NCBI GenBank assembly: GCA_035295165.1
Contig: DATGJN010000104.1
Location: 1-64,000 of the forward strand
Length of the DNA: 64,000 nucleotides
Source of the DNA: a bacterium
Lineage (GTDB): Bacteria > Sysuimicrobiota > Sysuimicrobiia > Sysuimicrobiales > Segetimicrobiaceae
Reading direction: 5' to 3'
This document shows, in pieces, positions 25,778 to 34,241 of the stretch; positions within the stretch are counted from its first letter, which is position 1; every line of letters starts with the position of its first letter. Both the position numbers and the translations under genes were made by a program. The notes beneath the pieces were generated by a model, which was given only the letters and a program-made list of their open reading frames with translations, was not told where the DNA came from and did not search any database.

Positions 25778-26799
25778 ACGCGAAGCCGCCGGGTGCCCTC
25801 GAACAGCGAACGCCACGACAGGCCCTGTTGCCCCGTGAGATACGGCCAGACGCCGCGCGGCAGGAACAGGACGATCACGACGATGACGACTCCCAGGAAC
25901 AGCGTGTGGGCGGTCAGCAGATTCGCCCAGAGGTACTGGTCGACGATCTCGACGAGAAACGCGCCGACGACGGGGCCCCAGAGCGTCCCCGCGCCGCCGA
26001 CCAGCGTGAGCACCACCATGGTCAGGCTGTAGAGCGGGTCGAAGACCGACGGGGGATTCACGAACGTGATCCAGACCGCGTACACGCTGCCCACGAGGGC
26101 GGCCACGATCGCGGAGAGGCCCCAGCACGCGGTCTTGTAGTAGGTCGCGTTGACGCCGCACGCCGCCGCCGCGTGTTCGTCCTGCCTGATCATGCGGCAG
26201 GCGTATCCCCACGAGCCCCGGAGGATCACGTGGGTGATGAGCAGCGCCAGCCCCAAGACGGCGGCCATCAAGTAGTAGACGTCGGTGTCCCCGATCGGCA
26301 CGCGCAGAATGATGCCGTTCGGGCCCCCGACCCACGGCACCATGATGACGATCTGGCCGAGGGCCTGCGCGGTCCCGAGGGTGGCGATCGCGAAGTAGTG
26401 GCCGTTCAACCGTAGCACGATCGGGCCGATGACCGCCGCGAAGGCGAGCGCGGCGAGCGCGGACGCGCCGAGCGCCGGCAACAGCGTCCAGTGCAGGTGA
26501 GCCACGAGCGCGGCCGTGACGTACGCCCCGATCCCGAAGAACGCCACGTTCCCGACGGAGGGGTAGCCGCAGAGCCCGCCGATCAGGTTCCAGGAGAGCG
26601 CGAGCGCCATGTACATGAGAATCGTCGTCGCTTCGCGCAGGGGATACCCGGAGGCAACGAGCGGGGTCGCCAGCACCGCAATGCCGAACCCGACGGGGAG
26701 GGCGACGCGCAGCACGGCCGCCCGTCCGGCCCGGCGCGCCGCGCCGGCTGCCGGACGCAGTGCGTCCGCGGGCGCCGGCGATCTCGCGGGCAAGCTCAC
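25774..26799 (-). CDS. livM: branched-chain amino acid ABC importer permease LivM
   Basis: Membrane permease of 341 residues with about ten hydrophobic segments. Family motifs include ALSWNLIGGLCGYPSVGN and GHYFAIATLGTAQALGQI, and the ATPase-docking loop is around SWGYACRMIRQDEHAAAACG. The first 28 residues are Ala/Arg/Pro-rich and precede the first helix. GTG 26799 overlaps the livH stop (GTGA), and its own stop overlaps the livG start. Confidence 0.93.
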   Translation of the reverse strand: MSLPARSPAPADALRPAAGAARRAGRAAVLRVALPVGFGIAVLATPLVASGYPLREATTILMYMALALSWNLIGGLCGYPSVGNVAFFGIGAYVTAALVAHLHWTLLPALGASALAALAFAAVIGPIVLRLNGHYFAIATLGTAQALGQIVIMVPWVGGPNGIILRVPIGDTDVYYLMAAVLGLALLITHVILRGSWGYACRMIRQDEHAAAACGVNATYYKTACWGLSAIVAALVGSVYAVWITFVNPPSVFDPLYSLTMVVLTLVGGAGTLWGPVVGAFLVEIVDQYLWANLLTAHTLFLGVVIVVIVLFLPRGVWPYLTGQQGLSWRSLFEGTRRLRV

Positions 26800-27665
26800 G
26801 CGGTCACCCGGCCCCCCAGGCCGCGCGGGCGCAGCGCCAGGATGAACACGAGCATGATGAAGGCGGCGGCATCGACCGCGCCGGAGCCGATGACCACGGA
26901 CGCGACCGATTCGACCATGCCGAGGACCAACCCACCGAGCAGGGGGCCGTAGACGTTGCCGAGGCCCCCGAGGCACGTCACGACGAAGGCCCGCAGCGTC
27001 AGGCCTCCGCCGATCTGGGGCGAGAAGGGGAAATTCACGCTGTACAGCGCGCCGGCCACGCCAGCCAGGCCGCAGCCGAGACCCATCGTGAGCGCGAACA
27101 CTATCGGAAGCCGGACGCCCATCAGGCTGGCCGCGTCCAGATCCATTCCCGTGGCGTTGATCGCGCGGCCCATCCGGGTGTGGTGCATGAACCGCGCGAG
27201 CGCGACGGTCATGACGAGAGCGGCCGCGAGCACGGCGACCCGCGTGTACGGGATCGTGAGCGCACCGATCGCGAGGCTGGTCGCGCTGTACGACGTGATG
27301 ACCGCCCGCGGGTCCGCCGTCCACAGGAGAATCCCGATGTTCACAAGCACGTAGTCGATGCCGAACGTGAGGAGCAGGGTCAGGAAGAACTGGCCGCGCA
27401 TCACCCGGTTCAGCAGGTACCGCTGCATCAGGAACCCGAGCACGGCGAGGACGGCGAAGTCGATCGGGATGCTGAGCAGCGGGTCGAGGTGCAGCGGGGA
27501 CGTCAACAGCATCCACGTGAGATAGGCGCCGAGCATGATGAACGACCCGTGCGCCAGATTGACGATGTTGAGGATGCCCCACTCGAGCGAGAACGCTAGC
27601 GCGCTGAGGGCGTACACTCCTCCGAGCAAGAGGCCGTTGACGATGATCTGCGGCCAGATCTCCAC
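26796..27665 (-). CDS. livH: branched-chain amino acid ABC importer permease LivH
   Basis: Membrane permease of 289 residues. The N-terminus (NGLLLGGVYALSALAFSLEW and NIVNLAHGSFIMLGAYLTW) matches LivH closely, and the EAA-like loop is at RMGRAINATGMDLDAASLMG. Start codon is GTG. It forms the translocation path with LivM. A long hairpin separates it from livK upstream. Confidence 0.94.
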   Translation of the reverse strand: MEIWPQIIVNGLLLGGVYALSALAFSLEWGILNIVNLAHGSFIMLGAYLTWMLLTSPLHLDPLLSIPIDFAVLAVLGFLMQRYLLNRVMRGQFFLTLLLTFGIDYVLVNIGILLWTADPRAVITSYSATSLAIGALTIPYTRVAVLAAALVMTVALARFMHHTRMGRAINATGMDLDAASLMGVRLPIVFALTMGLGCGLAGVAGALYSVNFPFSPQIGGGLTLRAFVVTCLGGLGNVYGPLLGGLVLGMVESVASVVIGSGAVDAAAFIMLVFILALRPRGLGGRVTA

Positions 27666-27690
27666 CGGTCGCCTACCGGCCCGCGGCCGA

Positions 27691-27726
27691 CCCGCCGGGT
27701 CCGCGCGCCGTGCGCGGCCCGGCGGG
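27691..27726 (-). terminator. long GC hairpin between livK and livH
   Basis: CCCGCCGGG and CCCGGCGGG (9 pairs) followed by CCGCGC and GCGCGG (6 pairs) form a 15-pair stem with one bulged base and a 5-base loop. No T-run follows on the minus strand. It may stabilise livK mRNA or partly terminate so that the binding protein is made in excess over the permeases. Confidence 0.65.
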
Positions 27727-27737
27727 TGAGCGCCTGA

Positions 27738-28967
27738 TCAGCGCTGGGCCCAGCTGGGCATCGGGAACTTGAGGTTGGCGAGGTACTTCTGCGGCCAGAT
27801 CGGCACGGGCGCCCCGTTCTGAATCTGGACCGCCGCCCCCAGCTGATTGTCCTCGTGCCAGTTGTTGTCGAAGTGCACAAATCCGGCGATGGTCGCGAAG
27901 GTGGTGTTGAGGAACGCGGCGCCGACCTTCGCGGGGTCGGTGCTGTTCGACTTCGCGATCGCCTCCACCAGGAGCTCGACGCCCTCCGCGGCGTCGCCCA
28001 CGTGGTAGTCCGGGATGTACCCGCGCTTCGCCTTGAACCCCGCGACGAACTGCTGGGTGTTCCCGAAGTACGGGTCTGTGTAGTTGACCTGCGGCAGCCA
28101 CGGCGACGGGCCAATCACGTACTCGGCGTCCTTGCCGAGCGCCTTGACGTAGTCGGGCGTGGGCGGCGCGACCGTGAAGGCCAGCGCCTTGAAGTTGAGG
28201 CCGTTCTGCTTCGCCTGCCTGGTGATCAGGATCGCATCTTCGATGTGCCCCGAACTCATCAGCACGTCAGCGTTCAGCGGCTTGATCTGGGCCACGAGCG
28301 AGGAGACGTCCGTCGTGGCGGCCGGGTACTGGAAGTCGCCGAGCACCCGGATGCCCTTGTTCTTCATGTACGCGACCGCCCCCTCGGCGACGCCGACGCT
28401 GAACGAGTCGTCGGCGTGCATCATGACCGCGGTCTTAATACCGCTTTGCTTCGCCAGGAGCGCGTCCACGATCGGGTACATGTACTGGTAGTCGTACATG
28501 ATCGGTCCGATCACGTTCTTGTTGCCGGACGTCCAGATGACCTTCGCGACGCCTTCGTCGGCCATCATGACCGCGCCGAGCTTGCTGCTGATCGCCGCGG
28601 CCGCGATCGTGTTGTCGGACGAATACGGCCCGAGGATCAGCGAGATGTGGTCTTGGGTCACGAGCTTCTCGATCAACGCGGCGGACTGGGCGGGTTTGCT
28701 CTCGTCGTCGTAGTACTTGATCGGGGCCAGCTTGTACGCCACACCGTTGATCTTCACCCCGCCGTGTGCGTTGATCCAGTCGACGGCGAAGTCGTAGCCG
28801 TCGGTGGTGAGCTTGCCGGCCGCCGCCAAGCTGCCCGTGTTCGAGATGGCCGCGCCCAGCCTGATCGTGTGGCTCACGTCCTGCGGGGAGGCCGTTCCCT
28901 GGAACCCGATGGTCACCAGCAAGACCAGCGCTACCGCGGCGGCGATGCTCCCGAGCGTTAGCCGCAT
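27738..28967 (-). CDS. livK: branched-chain amino acid ABC importer substrate-binding protein
   Basis: Periplasmic-binding-protein type I receptor of 409 residues, first gene of the liv operon. A signal peptide covers about residues 1-28, with no lipobox cysteine. The two-lobed Leu/Ile/Val-binding fold is shown by IRLGAAISNTGSLAAAGK, YYDDESKPAQSAALIEKLVT and LGPYSSDNTIAAA. The C-terminal half has many aromatic residues. Ligands in this family also include urea, amides and aromatic compounds, but the neighbouring leucine-degradation genes fit branched-chain amino acids. Confidence 0.92.
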   Translation of the reverse strand: MRLTLGSIAAAVALVLLVTIGFQGTASPQDVSHTIRLGAAISNTGSLAAAGKLTTDGYDFAVDWINAHGGVKINGVAYKLAPIKYYDDESKPAQSAALIEKLVTQDHISLILGPYSSDNTIAAAAISSKLGAVMMADEGVAKVIWTSGNKNVIGPIMYDYQYMYPIVDALLAKQSGIKTAVMMHADDSFSVGVAEGAVAYMKNKGIRVLGDFQYPAATTDVSSLVAQIKPLNADVLMSSGHIEDAILITRQAKQNGLNFKALAFTVAPPTPDYVKALGKDAEYVIGPSPWLPQVNYTDPYFGNTQQFVAGFKAKRGYIPDYHVGDAAEGVELLVEAIAKSNSTDPAKVGAAFLNTTFATIAGFVHFDNNWHEDNQLGAAVQIQNGAPVPIWPQKYLANLKFPMPSWAQR

Positions 28968-28999
28968 CCGTCGTCACCCCACTTCCTGGTGAGGATCGC

Positions 29000-29033
29000 G
29001 GGCCGGCGGACGAGTCCCAGTCGCCGCCGGCCC
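29000..29033 (-). promoter_or_regulatory. 10-bp perfect inverted repeat in the livK leader
   Basis: GGGCCGGCGG and CCGCCGGCCC pair perfectly around a 14-base loop, 33 bases before the livK start codon. It lies in the divergent region between livK and the GTPase gene. It could be a leader hairpin of the liv transcript or a protein-binding site; no known riboswitch class is recognised. Confidence 0.4.
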
Positions 29034-29204
29034 GTGTGCACCCGTTGCGCCTGCAAGCCGTTATGCGCGATATGGGAAAGGCTTGCGGTGAGTTCCGCCC
29101 ACCGGGGCCGAATCCCTGCCGTGGCCGGGCCGCCGCGGGGCGCCGGAGCGGGCTCGGGCGTCGGCGCGGTCGCGGCGCGCGTCGTGTTCAGCCCCGCCAG
29201 CCTC

Positions 29205-29213
29205 TGCTACAAT
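29205..29213 (+). promoter_or_regulatory. extended -10 promoter of the DRG-like GTPase
   Basis: TGCTACAAT is a near-perfect extended -10 box; no good -35 is seen. Transcription would start near 29220, about five bases before ATG 29225, so the mRNA is predicted to be leaderless or nearly so. Confidence 0.6.
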
Positions 29214-29224
29214 AGGCGCAGACG

Positions 29225-30199
29225 ATGCCCGCGAATCTCACGCCGCAGTATCTCGAGGCCGAGCGCCGGTACCGCCAGGCCACCACCCCCGAGGAGCAGC
29301 TCGCCGCCCTCGAGGAGATGATGGCCACGATCCCCAAGCACAAGGGGACCGAACACATGCGCGCCGATATCCGGCGCCGCATGGCCAAAACGCGCACCGA
29401 CGCCGCGCGCCGCAAGGCGGCCGGCGGGAAGGGGCCGACCTGGCACCACGTGCCCCGCGAGGGCGCCGGCCAGGTCGTGCTCGTGGGCCCCCCGAACGCC
29501 GGCAAGTCGCGGCTGCTCGCGGCCCTCAGCCACGCGACCCCGGTCGTCGCGCCGTATCCCTTCTCGACGCGCATGCCGCTGCCCGGCATGGTGCCGTTCG
29601 AGGACGTGCAGGTCCAGCTCGTGGACCTCCCGCCGATCGCGCACGAGACCGCGGAGCCGTGGCTCCTGGCGCTGGTGCGCCAGGCGGACGGGGCGCTCTT
29701 GGTCGCGGACCTGGCCGACGACGACGTCCTGTCGGCGATCGAGACCGCGCTCGACATCGCGTCGCAGTTCCGCGTGCAGCTGGGTCGGCGCGGCGCGGGC
29801 GAGGACGTCGTCCCGAGCCTGATGGTCGCAACGAAACTGGATGCCGACGGCGCCGAGGCGCGGCTCGACATCGTCCGCGAAGCGTGGGGCGAGCGCTTTG
29901 AGATCCTGGCGGTGTCGGCCGAGGCCGGGACGAACTTGGAAACGCTGCGGCGCGAGCTGTTTCACCTGCTGCACGTGATCCGCGTCTATACGAAGGCGCC
30001 GGGCCAGCGTGCCGACCGGTCGGTCCCGTTCGTGTTGCCGAGAGGCGCCACGGTGGCGGATGCTTCCGCGGCCGTGCACAAGGACTTCGCGGAGCGGCTC
30101 AAGTATGCCCGCATCTGGGGCGCGCGCACGTTCGAGGGCCAGATGGTGCAGCGCGAGCACGTCCTCGAGGACGGCGACGTGCTGGAGCTGCACGCGTGA
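29225..30199 (+). CDS. DRG/OBG-like GTPase with C-terminal TGS domain
   Basis: GTP-binding protein of 324 residues. An N-terminal helical region (residues 1-75) precedes the G domain: G1 is GPPNAGKS at 88-95, G3 is DLPP at 134-137, and G4 reads TKLD at 203-206 where NKxD is usual. The last 70 residues (FVLPRGATVADASAAVHKDF onward) form a TGS domain. This layout resembles the eukaryotic and archaeal DRG proteins and their bacterial relatives, thought to act on ribosomes. The changed G4 may alter nucleotide selectivity. No ribosome site is visible, consistent with a leaderless transcript. Confidence 0.85.
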   Translation: MPANLTPQYLEAERRYRQATTPEEQLAALEEMMATIPKHKGTEHMRADIRRRMAKTRTDAARRKAAGGKGPTWHHVPREGAGQVVLVGPPNAGKSRLLAALSHATPVVAPYPFSTRMPLPGMVPFEDVQVQLVDLPPIAHETAEPWLLALVRQADGALLVADLADDDVLSAIETALDIASQFRVQLGRRGAGEDVVPSLMVATKLDADGAEARLDIVREAWGERFEILAVSAEAGTNLETLRRELFHLLHVIRVYTKAPGQRADRSVPFVLPRGATVADASAAVHKDFAERLKYARIWGARTFEGQMVQREHVLEDGDVLELHA

Positions 30200-30235
30200 C
30201 CGGCATGCCGGTGTGGATCGGGAGGATGGTGGCGC

Positions 30236-30679
30236 ATGGCACGGGTTGAAGCCTCGACGCTGATTCGGGCCCCGCTCGACCAGGTGTACACGGTCGCGAA
30301 ACGCGTGGAAGACTTTCCACGGTTCATGCCCGACCTCGAGCGCGTGACGGTGCTCGAGCGCGCCGGCGACGTGCCCACGGCGACGGAGTGGGTGGGCGTG
30401 GTCGAGGGGCGCAAGATCCGCTGGATCGAGGACGACGTCTGGGACGACGCGCGCCACGTCTGCCGGTTCCGTCAGCGGGACGGCGATTTCGAGCGGTACG
30501 AGGGCGAGTGGACCTTTCAGCCGGAGGGCGACGGCACGCGTACCGCGATCGCGGTGGAGTTCGAGTTCGGGATCCCGCTGATCGGTGGGCTGCTCAGCCA
30601 GCTCCTCCGCGTAAAGATGAAGGAAAATCTCGACGGCATGCTTGCGGCGCTCCGCGGCCAACTCGAGACGCCGCGCTGA
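30236..30679 (+). CDS. SRPBCC (polyketide cyclase/COQ10-like) family protein
   Basis: A 147-residue START-like fold protein. The N-terminal pattern ASTLIRAPLDQVYTVAKRVE and DFPRFMPDLERVTVLE is typical of Polyketide_cyc2/COQ10-type proteins, and the last 40 residues form the long C-terminal helix. Such proteins bind hydrophobic ligands such as quinones or lipids. GGAGG lies about ten bases before ATG. It follows the GTPase by 36 bases and is probably cotranscribed. No function can be assigned. Confidence 0.82.
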   Translation: MARVEASTLIRAPLDQVYTVAKRVEDFPRFMPDLERVTVLERAGDVPTATEWVGVVEGRKIRWIEDDVWDDARHVCRFRQRDGDFERYEGEWTFQPEGDGTRTAIAVEFEFGIPLIGGLLSQLLRVKMKENLDGMLAALRGQLETPR

Positions 30680-30833
30680 TCGCCGGGCCTGCGCGCGGCG
30701 GCGTCACGGCCGGCCGTGCGCTATGATGGACAGGGTGCGGCCGCCGATTCGCGGAGCGCCCGCGTCGCGGGATGAAAGGAAATCCCCCCCTGGCGCAGAA
30801 TCTTGCCGCGGATTGGTCGCGGAAAGGTGGATC

Positions 30834-31955
30834 ATGATGCCGACCACGTCGCAGCAAGTCGTGCCGATTGCGCAGCCCCAGGTCACCGATGAGGAGAAGC
30901 GTCGGGTGATCGAGGTGCTGGAGTCGGGGCACCTTGTCGCGGGGCGGTGGGTGCGAGCGTTCGAAGGGGCCTTCGCCGCGTACGTGGGGGCCGCGCACGC
31001 CGTGGCCACGTCGTCCGGGACCACCGCGTTGATGGTTGCGGTCGAGGCCACGGGGATCGCGCCCGGGGCGCGGGTGATCACGACGCCGTTTTCCTTCGGG
31101 GCGACCGCGAACGCGTTGTTGCACCGCGGCGCACGCCCGGTGTTCGTGGACATCGACCCCGTGACCTACAACCTCGACCCTGACGCCGTCGCCGAGGAGC
31201 TCGACCGGTCACCCGACGTGCAGGGTATCCTGCTCGTCCACCTCTACGGGCTGCCGTGCCGAATGGACGCATTTCTGGATCTGGCGCGGGCGCGCGGCCT
31301 CGTCTTGATCGAGGACGCGGCGCAGGCGCACGGGGCGGAGTTTCGGGGGCGGCGGGTCGGGGGATTCGGGGCGGCGAGTGTGTTCAGCCTGTACCCGACC
31401 AAGAATCTGATGACCGGCGAAGGCGGCATGCTGCTCACGAACGACGATACGGTGGCCGACCGGGCGCGGCTCCTGGTCAACTGCGGCAGCCGGACCCAGT
31501 ACGTGTACGAGGTCCTCGGATACAACTTCCGCATGACCGAGATCGCCGGTGCGCTCGGGACGGTCCAGTTGCCGCTTCTGGACGCGCGCAACGCCCGGCG
31601 GCGCGCGAACGGCGCCCGCCTCCGGGCGGGCCTCGCGGACCTCGACTGGCTGGTGCTGCCGTCCGAACCGCCGGGGTGCCGGCACGTCTTCCATCAATAT
31701 ACGATCCGCGTGCCGCGGGTGCGCGACCGACTGATCCGGCATCTCGACGCCCACGGCATCGGCAACCGCGTCTACTACCCGGTCCCGATCCACCGGACTC
31801 CGCTGTACGAACGCGAAGGCTACGGGGCCGGCCGGTTCCCCGAGGCGGAGCGGGCCGCCGCGGAAGTGGTGAGCATCCCAGTGCATCCCGCGCTCGACGA
31901 CGAGGCGCTCGATCGGGTGATCCGCACGATCCGCAGCTTCGACCCGCGCGGTTGA
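30834..31955 (+). CDS. DegT/DnrJ/EryC1/StrS family sugar aminotransferase
   Basis: PLP-dependent aminotransferase of 373 residues acting on nucleotide-linked keto sugars. Visible elements: TSSGTTALMVAVEATG (phosphate-binding loop), LVHLYGLPCRMD, EDAAQAHGAEFRG with the PLP-stacking Asp, and the Schiff-base lysine K190 in YPTKNLMTGEGGM. GGAAAGGTGG precedes ATG 30834. The oxidoreductase 10 bases downstream would make the keto sugar substrate, as in WbpB/WbpE-type pairs. No glycosyltransferases lie nearby, so the final glycan is unknown. Confidence 0.92.
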   Translation: MMPTTSQQVVPIAQPQVTDEEKRRVIEVLESGHLVAGRWVRAFEGAFAAYVGAAHAVATSSGTTALMVAVEATGIAPGARVITTPFSFGATANALLHRGARPVFVDIDPVTYNLDPDAVAEELDRSPDVQGILLVHLYGLPCRMDAFLDLARARGLVLIEDAAQAHGAEFRGRRVGGFGAASVFSLYPTKNLMTGEGGMLLTNDDTVADRARLLVNCGSRTQYVYEVLGYNFRMTEIAGALGTVQLPLLDARNARRRANGARLRAGLADLDWLVLPSEPPGCRHVFHQYTIRVPRVRDRLIRHLDAHGIGNRVYYPVPIHRTPLYEREGYGAGRFPEAERAAAEVVSIPVHPALDDEALDRVIRTIRSFDPRG

Positions 31956-31965
31956 GGAGGCGCTC

Positions 31966-32895
31966 ATGAGCCGGGGGATCCGCGTCGGGGTCGTGGGCCT
32001 CGGCCAGTGGGGCCAACACCACGTGCGGATCTACCATCACCTACCGGACGTCGACCTGGTCGGCATCGTCGACACCGCCTCGCGCCAGGTCGGCGCGTTT
32101 TCTCGGCGGTACCAGATCCCGGGGTACGAAGACTACCGCGCGCTGTTCGGCAAGGTCGACGCGGTCAGCCTGGTCGTCCCCACGGCGCTGCACTATGAGA
32201 TCGCGCGCGAGTTCTTGAACCGCGGCGTGCACGTGCTGGTGGAGAAGCCGATCACCACGACGGTGGAAGAAGCAGCGGAGCTGGTCGACATCGCGCAGCG
32301 GCGCGGCCTGACCCTGCTCGTCGGCCACGTCGAACGCTTCAAGCCCGCGGTGCAGGCGCTGCGCGAGCAGGTGACCGAGCCGCTGTTCGTGCAGGTTCGC
32401 CGGGTCCGGATGTGGGATCCCAGACGCGTGATGGATGTGGGCGTGGTCCTGGACTTAATGATCCACGACCTCGATATCATCCTCACGCTGCTGCGCTCGT
32501 CGGTGACGCGGGTCAGCGCGATCGGCGCCGCGATCCACGGCGACGATGAAGATCTCGCGGTCGCGCACCTGACGCTCGAGAGCGGGTGTCTCGCAAGCTT
32601 CGTTGCGAGCCGCATCTCCCCGGTGAAGGCGGCGGAACTCGAGATCACGCTGCCGGACGGGCTCGTGCACCTCAACTACCTCAGCCAGCAGATCACCGTC
32701 CGGCGCAGCGGGACGCAGCGGCGGACCGTGGTGAAGGGGGAGGAGCCGCTGCGGGCGGAGCTGACGCACTTCGTGGACTGCGTTCGGGACGGGGCGCCGC
32801 CGTTGGTCCCGGGCGAGCACGGTCTGCGTGCGCTCGAGGTCGCGCAGCGGATCCTCGAACGGATGACGTTAATTACCCCGCGAGTCGCCGTATAG
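31966..32895 (+). CDS. Gfo/Idh/MocA family oxidoreductase
   Basis: NAD(P)-dependent sugar oxidoreductase of 309 residues. The Rossmann motif VGVVGLGQWGQHH is at about 7-19, the family EKP motif lies in VLVEKPITTTVEEA, and the catalytic-region MIHDLDI follows the beta-sheet domain start. In pair with the adjacent DegT aminotransferase it probably oxidises a UDP-sugar at C3 before transamination. GAGGAG lies just before ATG. Confidence 0.9.
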   Translation: MSRGIRVGVVGLGQWGQHHVRIYHHLPDVDLVGIVDTASRQVGAFSRRYQIPGYEDYRALFGKVDAVSLVVPTALHYEIAREFLNRGVHVLVEKPITTTVEEAAELVDIAQRRGLTLLVGHVERFKPAVQALREQVTEPLFVQVRRVRMWDPRRVMDVGVVLDLMIHDLDIILTLLRSSVTRVSAIGAAIHGDDEDLAVAHLTLESGCLASFVASRISPVKAAELEITLPDGLVHLNYLSQQITVRRSGTQRRTVVKGEEPLRAELTHFVDCVRDGAPPLVPGEHGLRALEVAQRILERMTLITPRVAV

Positions 32896-32919
32896 CCGGC
32901 GCGCCCTGCCGGGTGCGCG

Positions 32920-33156
32920 CTACGCTGGCACCGTGACGCACGTGACGACCCGTGCGACGCCTTCGATCGTGCGGATGTGCGCGTCCACGAGCAGGGCGAT
33001 CTCGCGCGTGGCGTGCGTCCGAACCACCGCCAGCACGTCGTACTCACCCATGACGGCGTGGGCCTCGTCGATCCCGGGCAACGCACGCAGCAGCCGCGCG
33101 ACCTCGGCGGGCGTGTTCCGTTCAAGTTTGATGAGGAGAAACGCGGTCTCGGGCAT
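32920..33156 (-). CDS. stand-alone Lrp/AsnC ligand-binding (RAM) domain protein
   Basis: A 78-residue protein formed only of the RAM/ACT-like effector domain of Lrp/AsnC regulators (LPGIDEAHAVMGEYDVLAVV, then IRTIEGVARVVTCVTV). It has no DNA-binding helix-turn-helix. Such single-domain proteins assemble into octamers and may bind amino acids or modulate full-length Lrp proteins. It is divergent from the AIR-synthase-like gene by 77 bases. ATG 33156 has a weak ribosome site. Confidence 0.8.
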   Translation of the reverse strand: MPETAFLLIKLERNTPAEVARLLRALPGIDEAHAVMGEYDVLAVVRTHATREIALLVDAHIRTIEGVARVVTCVTVPA

Positions 33157-33233
33157 CCCGTCGTCGTGATTCTCCGTTCCGTGACGAAGTCCTATGGGCG
33201 GCGCGGGCAACGACGCCGCACGGAGGTGCCGCG

Positions 33234-34241
33234 ATGACGCAGCTGCCGGTTGGAAAAGTGCCGCCCGACCTGCTGCGGCGGTTCGTGTACCCGCACCTGG
33301 GCTCACGGCGCCCCGACGTGTTCGTACGCGCGGGGATCGGCGAGGACTGCGCGTCGGTCACGTTTGGCGACGAGGTCGCCGTGCTGACCACCGATCCGAT
33401 CACGGGGGTTGGGCAGGACCTCGGGTGGTACGCGGTGTGCGTGGCGACGAACGATCTCGCGGCGGCGGGCGCCGAGCCGGTCGCGCTGATGGTGACGGTG
33501 CTCCTCCGGCCCGGACAATCCGTGGAGGATCTGGCCCGGGTGATGCAGGATGCGGGGCGGGCCGCCGAGTCGCTCGGGGTCGAAATCGTCGGCGGGCACA
33601 GCGAGGTGACGAGCGGGATCGACCGCACCATCGTGGTGGTGACCGCGGTCGGGCGTGCGCCGCGCGATGCGGTGCTCCGCAGCGGAGGTGCGCACGCCGG
33701 GGACGGTCTGGTGCTGACCAAGGGCGCCGGCATCGAAGGGACGGCGATCCTCGCCGCGGATCTCGAGGCCCGCCTGCGGCCCGCGCTCGGTGACGCGCTC
33801 GTGGATCGCGCGCGGGCGTTCCGCGGCCGGATCAGCGTGCTGCCGGAGGGCCGCGCCGCGACGCGGGCGGGGGCCCGCGCGATGCACGACGTCACCGAGG
33901 GTGGGGTGCTCGGGGCGGTGCACGAGATGGCGGTGGCGTCAGGGATCGGCGTGTGGCTCGACGCGGACCGCGTGCCGGTGCCCGAGGAGACCGCCGCGAT
34001 CTGCGCGCACTTCGGCGCTGACCCATTGGCGCTGATCGGCAGCGGGGCGCTGCTCATCGCAACACCGGACCCCGAGCGCGTCCTCGCGGCCGTCGCCGCG
34101 GCCGGCGCGCCGGCCGCGGTCATCGGCGCATTCCGCGCAGCGGCGCCGCCGGTGGTGCGTCGAGCGGGGCGCGAGGCGCCGCTCGCGCCGCCGGCCCGCG
34201 ACGAGCTGTGGCGGATTCTCGAAGAGGCCGCGCGCGCCTAG
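33234..34241 (+). CDS. AIR synthase-related (HypE/PurM/ThiL superfamily) protein
   Basis: A 335-residue protein with both halves of the PurM fold. The N-terminal ATP/Mg-binding part shows RAGIGEDCASVTFGD and the conserved TDP (TTDPITGVGQDLG), followed by VCVATNDLAAAGAEPVALM. The C-terminal half has MHDVTEGGVLGAVHEMA, typical of HypE-like members. No hydrogenase maturation genes are near, so it is not clearly HypE; it is also distinct from the ThiL at 41.9 kb. Function unknown. Its TAG stop shares the palindrome CTAG with the convergent permease gene. Confidence 0.85.
   Translation: MTQLPVGKVPPDLLRRFVYPHLGSRRPDVFVRAGIGEDCASVTFGDEVAVLTTDPITGVGQDLGWYAVCVATNDLAAAGAEPVALMVTVLLRPGQSVEDLARVMQDAGRAAESLGVEIVGGHSEVTSGIDRTIVVVTAVGRAPRDAVLRSGGAHAGDGLVLTKGAGIEGTAILAADLEARLRPALGDALVDRARAFRGRISVLPEGRAATRAGARAMHDVTEGGVLGAVHEMAVASGIGVWLDADRVPVPEETAAICAHFGADPLALIGSGALLIATPDPERVLAAVAAAGAPAAVIGAFRAAAPPVVRRAGREAPLAPPARDELWRILEEAARA

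Noticed and set aside
30722-30727. TATGAT -10-like box before the DegT aminotransferase
   Set aside because: No TGn extension and no -35 at a proper distance in very GC-rich sequence.
33234-34241. Calling the AIR-synthase-like gene hypE or thiL
   Set aside because: No hydrogenase maturation neighbours exist, and a better ThiL with all motifs is present at 41898.
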